A DNA stretch of 20,896 nt. Source: Modestobacter sp. (GTDB taxonomy: Bacteria > Actinomycetota > Actinomycetes > Mycobacteriales > Geodermatophilaceae). Under the pieces are notes generated by a model. It was not told where the DNA came from and did not search any database. It worked only from the letters and a program-made list of their open reading frames with translations. Positions 15,384-20,896 of the stretch are shown here, piece after piece (within the stretch, counting starts at the first letter, position 1; every line of letters begins with the position of its first letter). The stretch covers positions 1 to 20,896 of the forward strand of contig JAOPWO010000154.1 of assembly GCA_025965635.1 (NCBI GenBank), written 5' to 3'. The position numbers and the translations under genes are program-made.

Positions 15384-16928
15384 ATGACCGTGACCGACGA
15401 AGCCACCGGCCAGTCCCTCCGCCAGATCGGTGCGCTCGTCCGTGACGCCCGCCGGCACCACGGCCTGACCCAGAGCCAGCTGGCCGAGCGGCTGGGCACC
15501 AGCCAGAGCGCGATCGCCCGGATCGAGCAGGGCAACCAGAACCTGACCCTCGAGCTGCTGGGCCGGCTGTCCGCGGCGCTGGAGAGCGAGCTCATCACCG
15601 TCGGCCGGGGCGGGCCCACCCACCTGCGGGTGCGCGGTGGGACCCCGCTGCAGGGCAGCGTGACGGTCAAGTCGTCGAAGAACGCCGCGGTGGCCCTGCT
15701 GTGCGCCTCACTGCTCAACCGCGGCCGGACGACGCTGCGCAACGTGTCCCGGATCGTCGAGGTGGACCGGATCCTCGACGTCCTCACCTCGATCGGGGTC
15801 GCGGCGACCTGGGACGAGGCCGGCCGGGACCTCACCCTCGTCGTCCCGGCCGAGCTGGACCTGGCCTCGATCGACGCCGACACCGCCCGGCGCACCCGCA
15901 GCATCATCATGTTCCTGGGCCCGCTGCTGCACCGGGCGGACACCTTCGAGCTGCCCTACGCCGGTGGCTGCGACCTGGGCACCCGCACCGTCGAGCCGCA
16001 CATGATCGCGCTGCGCCCGTTCGGTCTGGAGGTCGAGGCGCGGGCCGGGGCGTACCACGGCACGGTCACCCCGCCCGGCGCCCGGAACCGCAGCATCGTG
16101 CTCACCGAGCGCGGGGACACCGTCACCGAGAACGCCCTGCTGGCCGCCGCCCGGCACGACGGGACGACGACCATCCGGAACGCCTCCCCGAACTACATGG
16201 TCCAGGACCTCTGCCTGTACCTGGAGATGCTCGGGGTGGGCATCGAGGGCTTCGGGACGACGACGCTGGTGGTCACCGGTCGGCCGGTGCTCGACGCCGA
16301 CGTCGACTACCCGCTGAGCGAGGACCCGGTGGAGGCGATGAGCCTGCTCACCGCCGGCATCGTCACCGGGTCGGAGCTGACCGTCTGCCGGGCACCGATC
16401 GAGTTCCTGGAGATCGAGCTGGCCATCCTGGCCGAGATGGGCCTGAGCTTCGACCTGTCCCCGGAGTACCCGGCCGACAACGGCCGGACCCGGCTGGTCG
16501 ACGTGACGATCCACCCCTCGCAGCTGCGGGCGCCCATCGACAAGGTGCACCCGATGCCCTTCCCGGGGCTCAACATCGACAACCTGCCGTTCTTCGCCGT
16601 CATCGCGGCGACGGCGACCGGCGCGACGCTGATCCACGACTGGGTCTACGACAACCGGGCCATCCACCTGTCCGACCTCACCCGGCTGGGCGCCGACGTG
16701 CGCCTGCTGGACCCGCACCGGGTGCTGGTGGAGGGACCGACCCGGTGGTCGGCGGCGGAGATCGTCTGCCCGCCGGCGCTGCGCCCGGCGGTCTGCATCC
16801 TGCTGGCCATGCTCGGGGCGCGCGGCGAGTCGGTGCTGCGCAACGTCGACATCATCGCCCGTGGCTACGAGCAGCTCTACGAACGGCTGGTCGAGATGGG
16901 GGCCCAGATCGAGGTCTTCACCGATTGA
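15384..16928 (+). CDS. XRE helix-turn-helix domain fused to MurA-like enolpyruvyl transferase
   Basis: A 514-residue two-domain protein. Residues 12-70 form an XRE/Cro-type DNA-binding domain (GLTQSQLAERLGTSQSAIARIEQG). Residues about 80-512 form an EPSP/MurA-type fold. MurA moves enolpyruvate from PEP to UDP-GlcNAc in the first committed step of peptidoglycan. Counterparts of MurA residues are present: K99-N100 (SSKNAA), loop Cys C196 and R201 (GGCDLGTR), D399 (NIDN) and R425 (YDNRAIH), with GYEQLYERL near the end. It therefore looks catalytically able, and the Cys would make it fosfomycin-sensitive. Housekeeping MurA lacks the HTH, so this is likely a paralogue that may use another nucleotide sugar or sense its own substrate. 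No cell-wall genes surround it. It ends in a strong hairpin. Confidence 0.92.
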   Translation: MTVTDEATGQSLRQIGALVRDARRHHGLTQSQLAERLGTSQSAIARIEQGNQNLTLELLGRLSAALESELITVGRGGPTHLRVRGGTPLQGSVTVKSSKNAAVALLCASLLNRGRTTLRNVSRIVEVDRILDVLTSIGVAATWDEAGRDLTLVVPAELDLASIDADTARRTRSIIMFLGPLLHRADTFELPYAGGCDLGTRTVEPHMIALRPFGLEVEARAGAYHGTVTPPGARNRSIVLTERGDTVTENALLAAARHDGTTTIRNASPNYMVQDLCLYLEMLGVGIEGFGTTTLVVTGRPVLDADVDYPLSEDPVEAMSLLTAGIVTGSELTVCRAPIEFLEIELAILAEMGLSFDLSPEYPADNGRTRLVDVTIHPSQLRAPIDKVHPMPFPGLNIDNLPFFAVIAATATGATLIHDWVYDNRAIHLSDLTRLGADVRLLDPHRVLVEGPTRWSAAEIVCPPALRPAVCILLAMLGARGESVLRNVDIIARGYEQLYERLVEMGAQIEVFTD

Positions 16929-16934
16929 CCCCCC

Positions 16935-16962
16935 GGGGGCCATGTCGGCCACCATGGTCCCC
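16935..16962. terminator. Stem-loop, copy 1, after the HTH-MurA gene
   Basis: GGGGGCCATG (16935-16944) pairs with CATGGTCCCC (16953-16962) over 10 bp with one G-T pair and an 8-nt loop, starting 6 nt after the stop codon. It probably ends the HTH-MurA transcript. Its core recurs inverted at 17241-17266. Confidence 0.6.
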
Positions 16963-17085
16963 CGGCCGTCGAGCGCTGCGCGGACCCGGTCGATCACCCC
17001 GTCCAGGTCGCGCAGTCCGCGGCGCTGAGTCGGACCACCCGCCGACCCGCGGCCCCCGACCGGGCGATCCGGGCGTCGTCCCCAC
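16935..17085 (-). pseudogene. C-terminal remnant of a DUF559-type (VSR-like nuclease fold) gene
   Basis: Reading leftwards from 17085, one frame gives DDARIARSGAAGRRVVRLSAAD and then stops; a shift at about 17015 continues as LRDLDGVIDRVRAALDGRG. Restoring a single lost C joins them without a gap. The pattern AxxAGxRVVRL...L followed by an amphipathic end helix is typical of the C-terminus of actinobacterial DUF559 proteins. The upstream part of the gene is missing and no stop remains. Family call is from memory. Confidence 0.45.
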
Positions 17086-17178
17086 CTGACCGGCGTCCTC
17101 ATCGGCAGTTCCGCGGTCGCCGAGGGCGTCCTCACCCGCAAGCAGTTGCGCGGGCGCAGCTATCGACGGCTCGTGCAG
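17086..17178 (+). pseudogene. N-terminal remnant of a DUF559-type gene
   Basis: The frame from 17086 reads LTGVLIGSSAVAEGVLTRKQ then LRGRSYRRLVQ, the usual opening of actinobacterial DUF559/AbiEi-like proteins, in which GVY would follow. Here the similarity ends at 17178 and no start codon precedes it. It begins exactly where the opposite-strand C-terminal remnant begins. Confidence 0.5.
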
Positions 17179-17240
17179 TTGCGCATCCGCCGGAGCGTGC
17201 CGGTTCCGGGACGTCCTCGCGGGGGCTGTCCACAGGTGCG

Positions 17241-17266
17241 GGGGCCATGGTGGCCGACATGGCCCC
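17241..17266. repeat. Stem-loop, copy 2 (inverted relative to copy 1)
   Basis: GGGGCCATG (17241-17249) and CATGGCCCC (17258-17266) form a perfect 9-bp stem with an 8-nt loop. A 22-bp core is identical to copy 1 in reverse complement. It lies 36 bp beyond the SatD-like gene's stop and can act as its terminator. Confidence 0.65.
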
Positions 17267-17302
17267 GGGAGCGTCGGGTGCGGAGCACGGCGGCGGCGAT
17301 GC

Positions 17303-17887
17303 TCATCCCAGCGACCGGGCCAGCAGTCGGGCCGCGGTCGGTCGCAGGTCCCGCTCCACCTCCCACGACCCGGCGGCCAGGCGCTGCCCCACCGCCTGGC
17401 GGGTGATGCCCAGCTCGGCCGCGGCCCCGACCTGCGTGCGACCGCCCGCCACCAGGGCGATCGCCTCCCACGCCTGGGCACTGCGCCGTTGGACCACCAC
17501 GGCCAGCGCGGTCAGGACAGCCTGGGCGTCACCGGCGGCCGTGGAGGCCGTGCCCCGCACGGCGACCCGGGCCGGCCGACGCCTGGCCGCCTCGACCGCG
17601 GCACGCGCGGCCACGAACGCCGGGCCGGCCCCGGCCCGGGTGCTTCCGGGCAGCGGGGTCTGCACCGGCCCGGCACCCACCCCGATGCTCCAGCTGCCGG
17701 AGCGGGCGAGGTCGAGGACCACGGAGACCACGACGGCAGGATCGTCGAGGACACCCTGGAACTCACCACCGGCGGTGCGCTCGAACCGCAGCACCGTCGG
17801 CACGTCCGCGAGCACGCCGAGCGCACCGGCGACCCGGTCCGGGTCCACCCGGCCGCCCCGCTGGTCGACGGTCAGCACGAACGGCAT
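17303..17887 (-). CDS. SatD-like protein with C-terminal helix-turn-helix
   Basis: A 194-residue soluble protein. The opening MPFVLTVDQRGGR and the FERTAGGEFQGVLDDP segment (35-50) match what I recall of SatD-family proteins, followed by SWSIGVGAGPVQTPLPGSTRAG. Residues about 137-172 form a sigma-like HTH (GGRTQVGAAAELGITRQAVGQRL). The family's function is not established; a regulatory role is likely from the HTH. In the FERTAG-D-EFQG motif the usual acidic residue is Gly here (AGGEFQG), which may matter. ATG at 17885-17887, no ribosome site seen. It lies 50 bp after the F420-dependent oxidoreductase on the same strand, so the two may share a transcript. Confidence 0.8.
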   Translation of the reverse strand: MPFVLTVDQRGGRVDPDRVAGALGVLADVPTVLRFERTAGGEFQGVLDDPAVVVSVVLDLARSGSWSIGVGAGPVQTPLPGSTRAGAGPAFVAARAAVEAARRRPARVAVRGTASTAAGDAQAVLTALAVVVQRRSAQAWEAIALVAGGRTQVGAAAELGITRQAVGQRLAAGSWEVERDLRPTAARLLARSLG

Positions 17888-17937
17888 CCAGCAAGTTCAG
17901 CACACCCGGCGAGGCTCGATGCAAGCCCGGCACCTTG

Positions 17938-18396
17938 TCAGCTGCGGGAGGGCGGGAAACCCCCGGTCGCCACCGGACCCCACCGCTCGACGGTGACCCG
18001 CAGCAGCGACTTTCCCTGGGCCTGCATCGCCGCGCGATACTCCGCCCAGTCCGGGTGCTCACCGCTGATCGACCGGAAGTACTCGACCAGCGGCTCGATC
18101 GCCTCGGGCAGGTCGAGGACCTCCGCGGAACCGTCCAGCTGCACCCAGGGCCCGTCCCACTCGTCGGACAGCACGCACAGCGACACGGCCGGGTCCCGGC
18201 GGGCGTTGGTCACCTTGGCCCGCTGCGGGTACGTGGACACGACCACCCGACCCTCGGCGTCCACCCCGCAGGTGACCGGGGACAGCTGCGGGCTGCCGTC
18301 CCTCCGGCGGGTCATCAGCACGGCGCGGTGTCGCGGGCGCAGGAAGGCGAGCAGCTCGTCGCGGTCGACCCGGTCGACGGTGGCGGTCTTCGGCAT
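17938..18396 (-). CDS. PPOX-class F420-dependent oxidoreductase (TIGR03618 type)
   Basis: A 152-residue split-barrel protein of the pyridoxamine phosphate oxidase-like class. Features of the F420-using group are visible: RAVLMTRRRDGSPQLSPVT (25-42), STYPQRAKVTNARRDPAVSL (54-72), WVQLDGSAEVLDLPEA (84-99) and the closing GKSLLRVTVERWGP (128-141). It probably reduces small molecules with F420H2 or binds F420 or FMN; the substrate is unknown. The cofactor supports an actinobacterial host. The ATG (18394-18396) has a TAGGTT box 6 nt upstream and no ribosome site. It is divergent from the AI-2E family gene over 100 bp. Confidence 0.92.
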   Translation of the reverse strand: MPKTATVDRVDRDELLAFLRPRHRAVLMTRRRDGSPQLSPVTCGVDAEGRVVVSTYPQRAKVTNARRDPAVSLCVLSDEWDGPWVQLDGSAEVLDLPEAIEPLVEYFRSISGEHPDWAEYRAAMQAQGKSLLRVTVERWGPVATGGFPPSRS

Positions 18397-18402
18397 GACC
18401 GC

Positions 18403-18408
18403 AACCTA
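18403..18408 (-). promoter_or_regulatory. -10-like TAGGTT box of the F420-dependent oxidoreductase gene
   Basis: It lies 6 nt before the ATG with no Shine-Dalgarno sequence, fitting a leaderless transcript. Confidence 0.4.
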
Positions 18409-18496
18409 CGACCGCCCACCGGCAGGCCGCACGTCGTCGACGGCGCCACCGCGACGTCGGCGGGTCCCGCGGACGCTGATGTGTTGGGATCAACGC

Positions 18497-19924
18497 ATGT
18501 CCGACACCCTGGGTGAGCCCGCCGCCCTCCGCACCAGCGGCAGCACGACCGGGGACACCGACGCGCTCGACCGCGCCAGCGGCAGCACGAGCCCCGCGGC
18601 CGCCGCCGACCCGACCGCGAACAGCACCAAGGCCCCGGTGCCCGGCCCCGACCGGGCGCAGAGGATGCAGGCGGCCACCCGGCGGGTGGCCATCGCCTCG
18701 GCCCAGCTGCTGCTGATCAGCGCCGCACTGGTGGTGATCGGCTGGGTGTTCGGCCGGCTGTGGGTCGTCCTGCTGCCGGTGGTGCTGGGCCTGTTGTTCA
18801 GCACCGTGCTGTGGCCGGCCACCCGGTTCCTGCGCAACCACGGCTGGCCGCCGGCGCTGGCCGCCGCCGTCGTCCTGCTGGTCTTCCTCGGTGCCCTCGG
18901 CGGGATCGTCGCGGTGATCGCACCGCAGGTGGTCTCCCAGGTCGAGGACCTGGCGGACGGGTTCGCCGCCGGATTGCAGCAGGTGCAGCAGTGGATCGCC
19001 GGGCCACCGCTCAACCTGGGTGACGAGCAGATCGGCAGCGCCGTCGACTCGGTGATCAACTCGGTGCAGAGCAACGCGCAGAACATCGCCGGCTACGCGG
19101 TCACCACCGCGACCACCATCGGCAGCCTCCTGATCAACCTGGTGCTCGCCCTGATCCTGACCTTCTTCTTCCTGAAGGACGGCCCGAAGTGGACCCCGTG
19201 GCTGGCCGCGCAGACCGGCCCCCGGGCGGCTCCGCACGTCGCGGCCCTGTCGGGCAAGGCGTGGAAGACGCTGTCGGAGTTCATCCGCCAGCAGGCCTTC
19301 GTCGGTTTCATCGACGCCTTCTTCATCGGGATCGGGCTGCTCGTCCTCGGCGTCCCGCTGGTGCTGCCGCTGGCGGTGCTCACCTTCTTCGGCGCGTTCA
19401 TCCCGATCATCGGTGCTTTCGTGGCCGGCGCCTTCGCCGTCCTGATAGCGCTGGTCAGCGTGGGGTTCACCAAGGCACTGATCGTGCTGGTCATCGTCCT
19501 GGTCGTGCAGCAGCTGGAGGGCAACGTGCTCCAGCCGCTCATCCAGGGGCGCGGGCTGAACCTGCACGCCGCGGTGGTGATCCTCGCCGTCACCGCCGGC
19601 AGCAGCCTGGCCGGCATCATCGGTGCCTTCCTCGCCGTCCCGGTGGCCGCCCTGATCGCCGTTGCCTACCGCTACGGCCGCGACCAGCTCGACGGCCTGT
19701 CCCCCGAGGTCTCCGCGGACGGCACCCGGCAGGAGCTCACCGGCGACGCCACCGGCGCCCACCTCGTCCGCGCGCACGTCCCCGACGAGCCGGCGCCCGA
19801 GGCCCGCGATGCCGAGCAGGAGGCCGACCCCGGTCGCCCCCGAGTCGCCCAGCCGGGCCTGTCGGGGCCGGTGGCCCGCACCCTCGGGAATGCCCGGCGC
19901 CGACTGCGGCTTCACCGCCAGTAG
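18497..19924 (+). CDS. AI-2E family transporter (PerM/TqsA-like membrane protein)
   Basis: A 475-residue membrane protein. After a 60-residue Ser/Thr/Ala-rich cytoplasmic tail come paired helices at about 64-105 and 119-143, a soluble stretch (145-200), then helices from 203 to 390. The family signature near the end of the core is QQLEGNVLQPLIQGRGLNLHA (338-358, split here as QQLEGNVLQP and LIQGRGLNLHA). Members export autoinducer-2 or act in sodium/proton exchange; which applies here is unknown. The C-terminal 75 residues are acidic then basic and disordered. The frame is open far upstream, but the ATG at 18497 follows a TGGGAT box by 6 nt and gives a normal family length. The PAC2-type gene follows by 30 bp. 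Confidence 0.92.
   Translation: MSDTLGEPAALRTSGSTTGDTDALDRASGSTSPAAAADPTANSTKAPVPGPDRAQRMQAATRRVAIASAQLLLISAALVVIGWVFGRLWVVLLPVVLGLLFSTVLWPATRFLRNHGWPPALAAAVVLLVFLGALGGIVAVIAPQVVSQVEDLADGFAAGLQQVQQWIAGPPLNLGDEQIGSAVDSVINSVQSNAQNIAGYAVTTATTIGSLLINLVLALILTFFFLKDGPKWTPWLAAQTGPRAAPHVAALSGKAWKTLSEFIRQQAFVGFIDAFFIGIGLLVLGVPLVLPLAVLTFFGAFIPIIGAFVAGAFAVLIALVSVGFTKALIVLVIVLVVQQLEGNVLQPLIQGRGLNLHAAVVILAVTAGSSLAGIIGAFLAVPVAALIAVAYRYGRDQLDGLSPEVSADGTRQELTGDATGAHLVRAHVPDEPAPEARDAEQEADPGRPRVAQPGLSGPVARTLGNARRRLRLHRQ
18534..18590. repeat. Exact 15-bp direct repeat in the AI-2E gene's N-terminal tail
   Basis: CCAGCGGCAGCACGA occurs at 18534-18548 and 18576-18590, 42 bp apart and in frame, encoding two SGST units in the disordered tail. 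Confidence 0.8.
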
Positions 19925-19942
19925 AGCAGTCGGACCACGAAC

Positions 19943-19948
19943 AGGAGG
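19943..19948 (+). promoter_or_regulatory. Ribosome binding site of the PAC2-family gene
   Basis: AGGAGG, 6 nt before the GTG at 19955. It decides the start, as the gene sits second in a likely two-gene transcript. Confidence 0.75.
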
Positions 19949-19954
19949 CGTCCC

Positions 19955-20896
19955 GTGCGCCAGCAACCGGAGGACCTCGTCGAGGTGCTCCCCGAGGCCG
20001 AGCCCCTGCTCGCCCGCGAGGCGGCGGTGCAGACGCCCGACGAGCGGGCCGGGCTCGTGCTCGTGCACGACCTCGCCGGGGAGTTCGACGCCGCGCACGC
20101 CGGGGCGCTGGCCGGCTCGCACCTGCTGGCCAGCCTGGACCACCAGCTGGTGGCGCGGTTCGACGCCGACGCGCTCATCGACTACCGCGGCCACCGGCCC
20201 CGGATGGTGTTCTCCGGCGACCGGTACGAGTCGATCACCTCGCCGGAGATCAACGTCTACGCGGTCGAGGACGACGGCGGAACGCCGTTCCTGCTGCTGC
20301 ACGGCGCCGAGCCCGACTTCGCCTGGGAGCGGTTCACCGCCGCGGTGCGGCACCTGGTCGAGCGGTTCGGTGTCACGTCGGTCGTGGGCCTGCACGCCAT
20401 CCCGATGCCGGTGCCGCACACCCGGCCGGTCACCGTCACCGCGCACGCCACCCGCCGCCCGCTGATCGAGTCCTACCCGGTCTACTGGGGCGAGATGCGC
20501 ATCCCCGGCAGCGCCGGGGCGCTGCTGGAGATGCGGCTGGGCGAGGCCGGGGTCGACGCCCTCGGCATCGCCGCGCACGTGCCGCACTACCTCGCCTCGG
20601 CCACCTACCCGGCCGCGTCGCTCACCTTGCTCGAGCACCTGGAGCAGCTGACCGGGCTGCACGTCCCGACCGAGACGCTGCGCGAGGCCGCGGAGGCCAA
20701 CCGGACGGAGATCGACGAGCAGATCGGCCGGTCCCCGGAGAACACCTCGGTCGTGGCCTCCCTCGAGGAGCAGTACGACTCGTTCACCGCAGCCCGGGAC
20801 TCCACCGGGCTGCTCGGGTCGGCCGGCGAGGTGCCCAGTGGCGAGGAGATCGGCGCGCAGATCGAGCAGTTCCTCGCCGAGCAGGACCGCAAGCGC
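19955..20896 (+). CDS. PAC2-family protein (proteasome assembly chaperone-like), 3' end outside window
   Basis: The visible 314 codons run in frame off the right edge. The protein is soluble and of the PAC2 family: GLVLVHDLAGEFDAAHAGALAG (32-53, here in parts GLVLVHDLAG and EFDAAHAGALAG), VARFDADALIDYRGHRP, then FLLLHGAEPDFAWERF and GVTSVVGLHAIPMPVPHTRP. It ends in an acidic helical region (EANRTEIDEQI, EEIGAQIEQFLAEQ). Actinobacterial members are named after eukaryotic proteasome assembly chaperones, but their role is not firmly known. The GTG start has a perfect AGGAGG at 19943-19948, 6 nt away. Position 30 bp behind the AI-2E gene suggests one transcript. Few residues should be missing, as relatives are a little over 300 long. 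Confidence 0.9.
   Translation, partial: MRQQPEDLVEVLPEAEPLLAREAAVQTPDERAGLVLVHDLAGEFDAAHAGALAGSHLLASLDHQLVARFDADALIDYRGHRPRMVFSGDRYESITSPEINVYAVEDDGGTPFLLLHGAEPDFAWERFTAAVRHLVERFGVTSVVGLHAIPMPVPHTRPVTVTAHATRRPLIESYPVYWGEMRIPGSAGALLEMRLGEAGVDALGIAAHVPHYLASATYPAASLTLLEHLEQLTGLHVPTETLREAAEANRTEIDEQIGRSPENTSVVASLEEQYDSFTAARDSTGLLGSAGEVPSGEEIGAQIEQFLAEQDRKR

Larger units (their letters stand above)
16929..17302. other. 374-bp gap with gene remnants and two inverted stem-loops
   Basis: Between the convergent HTH-MurA and SatD-like genes there is no intact gene. The stretch holds two decayed DUF559-type fragments (16935-17085 minus, 17086-17178 plus) that meet back to back, and two copies of one stem-loop, in opposite orientation, at its ends. 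Confidence 0.6.

Noticed and set aside
15708..17141. A 477-codon minus-strand open frame opposite the HTH-MurA gene
   Set aside because: It is a shadow of the fusion gene. Only its upstream end (about 16960-17015) carries meaningful text, which I assign to the DUF559-type remnant.
17226..17235. CTGTCCACAG as a DnaA box or origin element
   Set aside because: It is a single imperfect match to TTATCCACA with no cluster and no dnaA or dnaN nearby.
17489..18496. The long upstream open extension of the AI-2E gene
   Set aside because: It runs antisense through two real genes; the ATG at 18497 gives the family length and has a promoter-like box.
18059..20662. An 867-codon open frame on the minus strand opposite the AI-2E and PAC2 genes
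   Set aside because: Composition is Gly/Arg/Asp/Gln-rich low complexity, and it also crosses part of the F420-dependent oxidoreductase in another frame. The plus-strand genes carry family signatures.

Overview
The window reads as ordinary chromosome from a very GC-rich actinobacterium. Codon third positions are almost all G/C, GTG starts are common, and many genes appear to lack a leader. A TIGR03618-type F420-dependent oxidoreductase, a dienelactone hydrolase with the actinobacterial MCHDxDSRPP opening, and a lone Gram-positive-type RND pump point the same way. A member of the Geodermatophilaceae (Blastococcus, Geodermatophilus, Modestobacter) is my best guess, made from general resemblance and not from any search. 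No tRNA, rRNA, CRISPR array, insertion sequence or phage gene was seen.

Left part (1-4652): an amine-use cassette. A FadR-type GntR regulator (+) is divergent from a run of three minus-strand genes. These encode a complete copper/topaquinone amine oxidase, an APC-family permease and a small membrane protein cut by the window edge. Both joints in the run are GTGA stop/start overlaps, so the proteins are probably made together. The shared control region holds an imperfect palindrome in the likely oxidase promoter and a CRP/GlxR-like site before the regulator.

Middle part (4630-13098): an MFS transporter convergent with the regulator, a cytoplasmic GH13 glycosidase, a 14-TM-type MFS exporter divergent from it, a PAS-GGDEF diguanylate cyclase and a 1048-residue RND exporter. 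Strong hairpins sit at the GH13 3' end and at the exporter/cyclase convergence. A 343-bp gap upstream of the RND gene holds operator-like palindromes and a probable decayed small gene.

Right-middle part (13442-16928): an ankyrin-repeat protein, a dienelactone hydrolase and a conserved helical protein of unknown function, all on the minus strand. Divergent from them is the most interesting gene of the window, an XRE helix-turn-helix domain fused to a MurA-like enolpyruvyl transferase that keeps the catalytic residues. A perfect 7-2-7 palindrome overlaps its own apparent -10 box, which suggests a self-regulating enzyme-repressor.

Right part (16929-20896): a 374-bp gap with two head-to-head remnants of DUF559-type genes, each ending in the same stem-loop. 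Then come a SatD-like HTH protein and an F420-dependent oxidoreductase (minus), and an AI-2E family membrane protein followed by a PAC2-family protein (plus, running off the window).

Across the window at least six genes have a TANNNT box 6-8 nt before the start codon and no Shine-Dalgarno sequence, the pattern expected of leaderless mRNAs. Genes inside or late in runs, and a few others, carry clear GGAGG-type sites.
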